From Argentina anserina (Eukaryota > Streptophyta > Magnoliopsida > Rosales > Rosaceae): a stretch of 64,000 nt of DNA. Below the pieces are notes generated by a model, which was given only the letters and a program-made list of their open reading frames with translations, was not told the origin of the DNA and searched no databases. The stretch's first letter is position 1, and each line of letters starts with the position of its first letter. The position numbers and the translations under genes were made by a program. The stretch spans positions 25,428,501 through 25,492,500 of the forward strand of contig NC_065874.1 in the NCBI RefSeq assembly GCF_933775445.1. Direction: 5' to 3'. Below, in pieces: positions 60,713 through 64,000 of the stretch.

Positions 60713-60930
60713 ATGAAGTTGTTGGTTTCTCTTTCCCTCATCTTCGCTGTCATATCTCCATCAAGTGCACACATGTGTGCATCCCTCAAGAACTCTGGTC
60801 TGCAGGGGGAAGTCGTACCCTAAATATACATGTCACGGCTCACCGCATGTAACATCATCCACCAAAGCGCTACTCACACTCAATGATTTCGGCGAAGGCA
60901 TCAACGGGGGAGCACCGGCGTCTTGTGACG
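60713..60930 (+). pseudogene. Kiwellin/ripening-related protein gene, 5' fragment cut by an LTR
   Basis: The start codon opens a classic signal peptide (MKLLVSLSLIFAVISPSSA), then HMCASLKNSGLQG. After a G run at 60804-60808 the homology moves to another frame: SYPKYTCHGSPHVTSSTKAL then LTLNDFGEGINGGAPASCD. This matches the start of the kiwellin fold (usual form YxxYxCSPPV...A.LTLN.F..GGDGG.PSECD), secreted Cys-rich plant proteins related to barwin and expansin domains, with roles in fruit and in defence against fungal effectors. At 60930 the sequence switches to TGTAACGACC, the start of a large LTR, so the remaining roughly 120 codons are displaced beyond the window or lost. The frameshift alone would already inactivate it. 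Confidence 0.72.
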
Positions 60931-61681
60931 TGTAACGACCCCAAGATTTCGAGCTTAAAAACTCAAAATTCTAAAGTCGTTAAACACAAAATAATCTCAA
61001 TAAAATCGAAATCATTTAAGTGCACAGCGGATCATCACTGAGTTATCAATACAACTCAGAAAACCAATTATTACAACCCAAATTTATAATTTACATTACG
61101 TAAGTTAGAATGTAATAATCCTCACAATCTCTCACAAAATAGTCACACAAAATCCTCACACAAGCTGGAGGTAAATCACTTCAAGTTCTCTGAGCGGTCC
61201 GTCAATTCCCGCTAATCTACACCTGCGGAGTCATCCACTACACCATCGAATTGGTGCACCGGGATTGTAAACACAAACCCGGTAAGCTTTACAGCTCGTA
61301 TGAGTAAAATCAAAATATAATTCGCATATCAAAATATACGAAAGATCACAAAACAACAAATATAAATGCCCTCATGAGTCACTCGTCAGCCCATCTGGTT
61401 GACCCAAAGAAATATGAAATAAAACGTTCATGAGGAAATTAGGTAACCCTTCTGGTTACCCAATGCATTTATAATACGGGTACCAAGAACGCTGGTACAC
61501 ATCTGTTACCCCTCTCGTAATACACCGTTGATATTGGATAGCCACCCGCTACCCAACATCCAAAATACACCGAGTACCCATGAGCAGATAACCACCCGTT
61601 ACCTCGCATGCAGTACTAAGGCAGACAGACTAGAGCTCTAACTGTATCGTAACTTTCGCCCGGCCAAAGGCTAGGTTCCGA

Positions 61682-61975
61682 CTTGCCAAACACGTACAAT
61701 AATCTCACATCATATTGTACCAATCACGTCCGAAGACAAATCGACATTTTAACAATCTCAATGTTAAAAATCACGTACAATAATCTCACATCATATTGTA
61801 CCAAAAAAACATGTCCGAAGACAAATCAACATTTTAACAATCTCAATGTTAAAATCACGTACAATAATCTCACATCATATTGTACCACACATCACGTCCG
61901 AAGACAAATCACACTTTTTAACATTCTCCGTGATAAAATCATGTACAATAATCACTCATCATATTGTACGTTTTA
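61682..61975. repeat. Expanded ~80-bp tandem repeats in the second LTR
   Basis: The same CACGTACAATAATCTCACAT / CGTCCGAAGACAAATC unit as in the solo LTR occurs about four times here versus three there. The array is out of register with any coding meaning, although it leaves a 97-codon open frame. Confidence 0.8.
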
Positions 61976-62580
61976 AAACTTTCACGATATCACCACAATA
62001 CAAATCATAACAGTATATTATATAGCAAACTATATATATTCGTATTTATTTACCATTTATACAATATATACATAGTCCACTATATCCTATACATGTCATA
62101 TTTCATAAACACCTGAAGAATTACGTACAATATTCTCACATCATATTGTACCATTTAAATCACATACTCATGCACAATTTTCCGTCACCGAAATGACTAT
62201 TTTTAATGAATTAATAACAGTACGTAATTTAATGAACTATATATATATATGTACTTATTACCATTATACTGTATATATGTAGTTCACTAAATTATATACA
62301 TGTTGTAATTCATTTGATAACACACTTGCAAAAATGTTGAATCACCACGAGGGTAGATTCGTAATTCAGTGAGATTTTACTCACCTTAACGACTCGAGCG
62401 TAATTCCACAATTCCCGATGATAATTCATTTCCTCGATTTAACGATCACCTTGAAAAGATAAGAAAAGAATTTAGAATCGTTTCGTAAACCTTTAAATGC
62501 CGAAACAGTAATAATCGATTACTGTTCAGCAATTTTCGGTTTTACGAAGTTACTGTTCACTATTCACGGTTACTGTACAA

Positions 62581-62735
62581 TACTCAATTAATACGTATTT
62601 CTGTACGTATAAGTACTATATACGTATTTCTGTACGTATAAATAATATATACGTATTTCTGTACGTATAAATATTAAATACGTATTTATGTACGTATAAA
62701 TAATAATACGTATTTCTGTACGTATACGTACGATT
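62581..62735. repeat. TACGTATTTCTGTACGTATA tandem repeats
   Basis: About five copies of a 26-28 base unit centred on the palindromes TACGTA and GTAC. The solo LTR has about three related copies at 55970-56055. Confidence 0.8.
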
Positions 62736-63384
62736 TAAATGTAAATACAATCTCAGTAAATAAAATTTACTATTTACCTTTTACAAATTACTTTTTACAT
62801 TTACTGAAAGTAATTTATATTTACATTTACCGAAGGTAAAATTTAATTACATTTACCGTAGTAAATAAAAATTACATTTACATTTACCGTACACAGTAAA
62901 TTACCAAAATACCCTTCTGTCGAAATTGCTCACACCGCCTCACACGGCGGCGCGTGTGGCACACGCGCCACCTCCGGCCGGCCGCGCGTGGGGCCCACGC
63001 GCCGAGCCCAAAACCGGCGCGTGTGATGTCACCACCACTCCAAAACCCTCCTCCTTTCTCCCCTCTTCCTCTCTCCGGTCCTAGGCCGCCTCCTACTCCT
63101 CCCACGCTCCTCCACGCGCCGCCTCTAGGCGGCGGTAACCCTCCTTCCACCTCTCCCTCCGATCTCCACCAACAACCTCCCATTTCATCCAAAAAAAACA
63201 TCACACAACATCACAACCATGAATTAAAAGCCTCCTTACCTAGATCGGAGTCCAAAACCGTCGGGAACGTTTGAAAGGAGCTTCCTCTTCATTGTGGCTC
63301 CTTGGCGGCAGGAGGAGGCTCGGCGTGCTCGAGGTGGTGGTAGGGGTCTTGCGATTCCCAAGGACGGTGGTGAGGTGCAGCTGC

Positions 63385-63655
63385 TCGGTGAGGAGAGGGA
63401 GAGGGAGAGGGAGAGGGAGAGGGAGAAAGCCGAGAGAGGGAGAGGGAGAAAGAGAGAACCGAGAGAGTGAAGAGAGAATGAGAGAAAAGAGAGAGAAAAG
63501 AGAGAAAAGAGAGAAAAGAGAGAGAAAAGAGAGAAAAGAGAGAAAAGAAAGAGAAAAGAAAGAGAAAAGAGAGAAAAGAAAGAGAAAAGAAAGAGAAAAG
63601 AAAGAGAGAAGAAAGAGAGGGGCGGCGGAAGAGAGAGGGGAGAGAGAAGAGGGTT
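63385..63655 (+). repeat. Purine-rich GAGAGGGA / GAGAAAAGA tract
   Basis: About 270 bp of almost pure A/G on the plus strand, made of GAGAGG and AGAGAAAAG repeats. It encodes Arg/Glu/Lys-rich strings when translated, which I regard as artefact. The equivalent place in the solo LTR (56930-56990) is much shorter. Confidence 0.8.
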
Positions 63656-64000
63656 TCTGAAAATAGAAACCCTACTTCACAAAATGTCCTTTATACCCCC
63701 CTTTAAAATCGGAAACTATCTTCCGTCAATAATAAATTTTACACACAACGTCCGATTCGAACGCGTCACATATCCACGAACTCGTATCGACGAGCTCTAC
63801 AACTTTCGTGAAGAAAGTTTTCGCAACCGAGCGACGGAATAAAAGTCGATAATTTCGTTCGGAAACGTAACGTTTTTCTTAATAAACGTTCCGAAAACGT
63901 TTCCGTTTTTTTTTTCGTTTCAAAACATCGCAAACAATCACATTCGGTTTAAATCAAACTTCACGACTTAATAGAATTTTAAATTATACCAAATATTGTT

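Larger units (their letters stand above)
60931..64000. mobile_element. LTR of a large-LTR retrotransposon, runs off the window
   Basis: It starts TGTAACGACCCCAAGATTTC exactly where the kiwellin homology stops. It is collinear with the solo LTR at 54317-57232 through the GCGCGTG patch (about 62950-63020), the purine-rich tract and the CGTTCCGAAAAC block near 63898, where the solo copy soon ends in GGGTTATTACA. Beyond 63900 this copy diverges (GTTTCCGTTTTTTTTTTCG), so it is a longer variant or a different junction. Whether it is a solo LTR or the start of a full element cannot be told here. The 5 bp before it are TGACG. Confidence 0.85.

Noticed and set aside
63271..63660. 129-codon Arg/Glu/Lys-rich frame
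   Set aside because: A translation of the purine-rich GAGA tract within the LTR.

Overview
This is nuclear DNA from a flowering plant, most likely a eudicot: genes have many introns with GT-AG borders, intergenic DNA is AT-rich, and about two thirds of the window is transposable elements of classic plant types (CACTA, Copia, large-LTR elements, hAT- and Mutator-like insertions). The species cannot be fixed from sequence alone; a Rosaceae-like genome is only a guess.

Layout. 1-1220: no recognisable gene. 1221-8330: minus-strand CACTA (En/Spm) remnant with decayed TNP2-type transposase pieces and a Ulp1-like protease fragment, itself carrying a foldback MITE and a hAT-like insertion. 8978-23878: the gene-rich island, with three host genes: a 14-exon half-size ABCG transporter of the ABCG24/ABCG28 group, a 10-exon leucine-zipper/DUF547 (MIP1-like) protein, and on the opposite strand a single-exon receptor-like cytoplasmic pseudokinase. 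24628-25502: non-autonomous hAT-like element. 25858-32431: decayed Copia element with both LTRs and an AAAAT target duplication.

34512-49630 is a nested stack. An old minus-strand Copia is split by a 1,006-bp-LTR Copia element (34795-46743). That element's leader was invaded by a CACTA element (40149-45661, AAG duplication). Separately, the old Copia took a Mutator-like insertion (47068-49075, 9-bp duplication) that carries a 12-bp minisatellite. 50313-58301 is a third CACTA element (TCT duplication). It has a truncated TNP2 end and a Transposase_24/TNP1-like gene whose visible exons look open. A complete 2,916-bp solo LTR (54317-57232, CTAAA duplication) sits in one intron of that gene.

At the right end, a second LTR of the same family (from 60931) is inserted in a kiwellin/ripening-related gene, leaving only its signal peptide and the start of its mature part. 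That fragment also has a frameshift.

The host genes form no evident pathway. No rRNA, tRNA or CRISPR array was seen. The most notable content is the history of nested insertions with exact target duplications, the pseudokinase, the broken kiwellin gene and the repeat-rich Mutator-like insert. I saw no convincing wholly new system.
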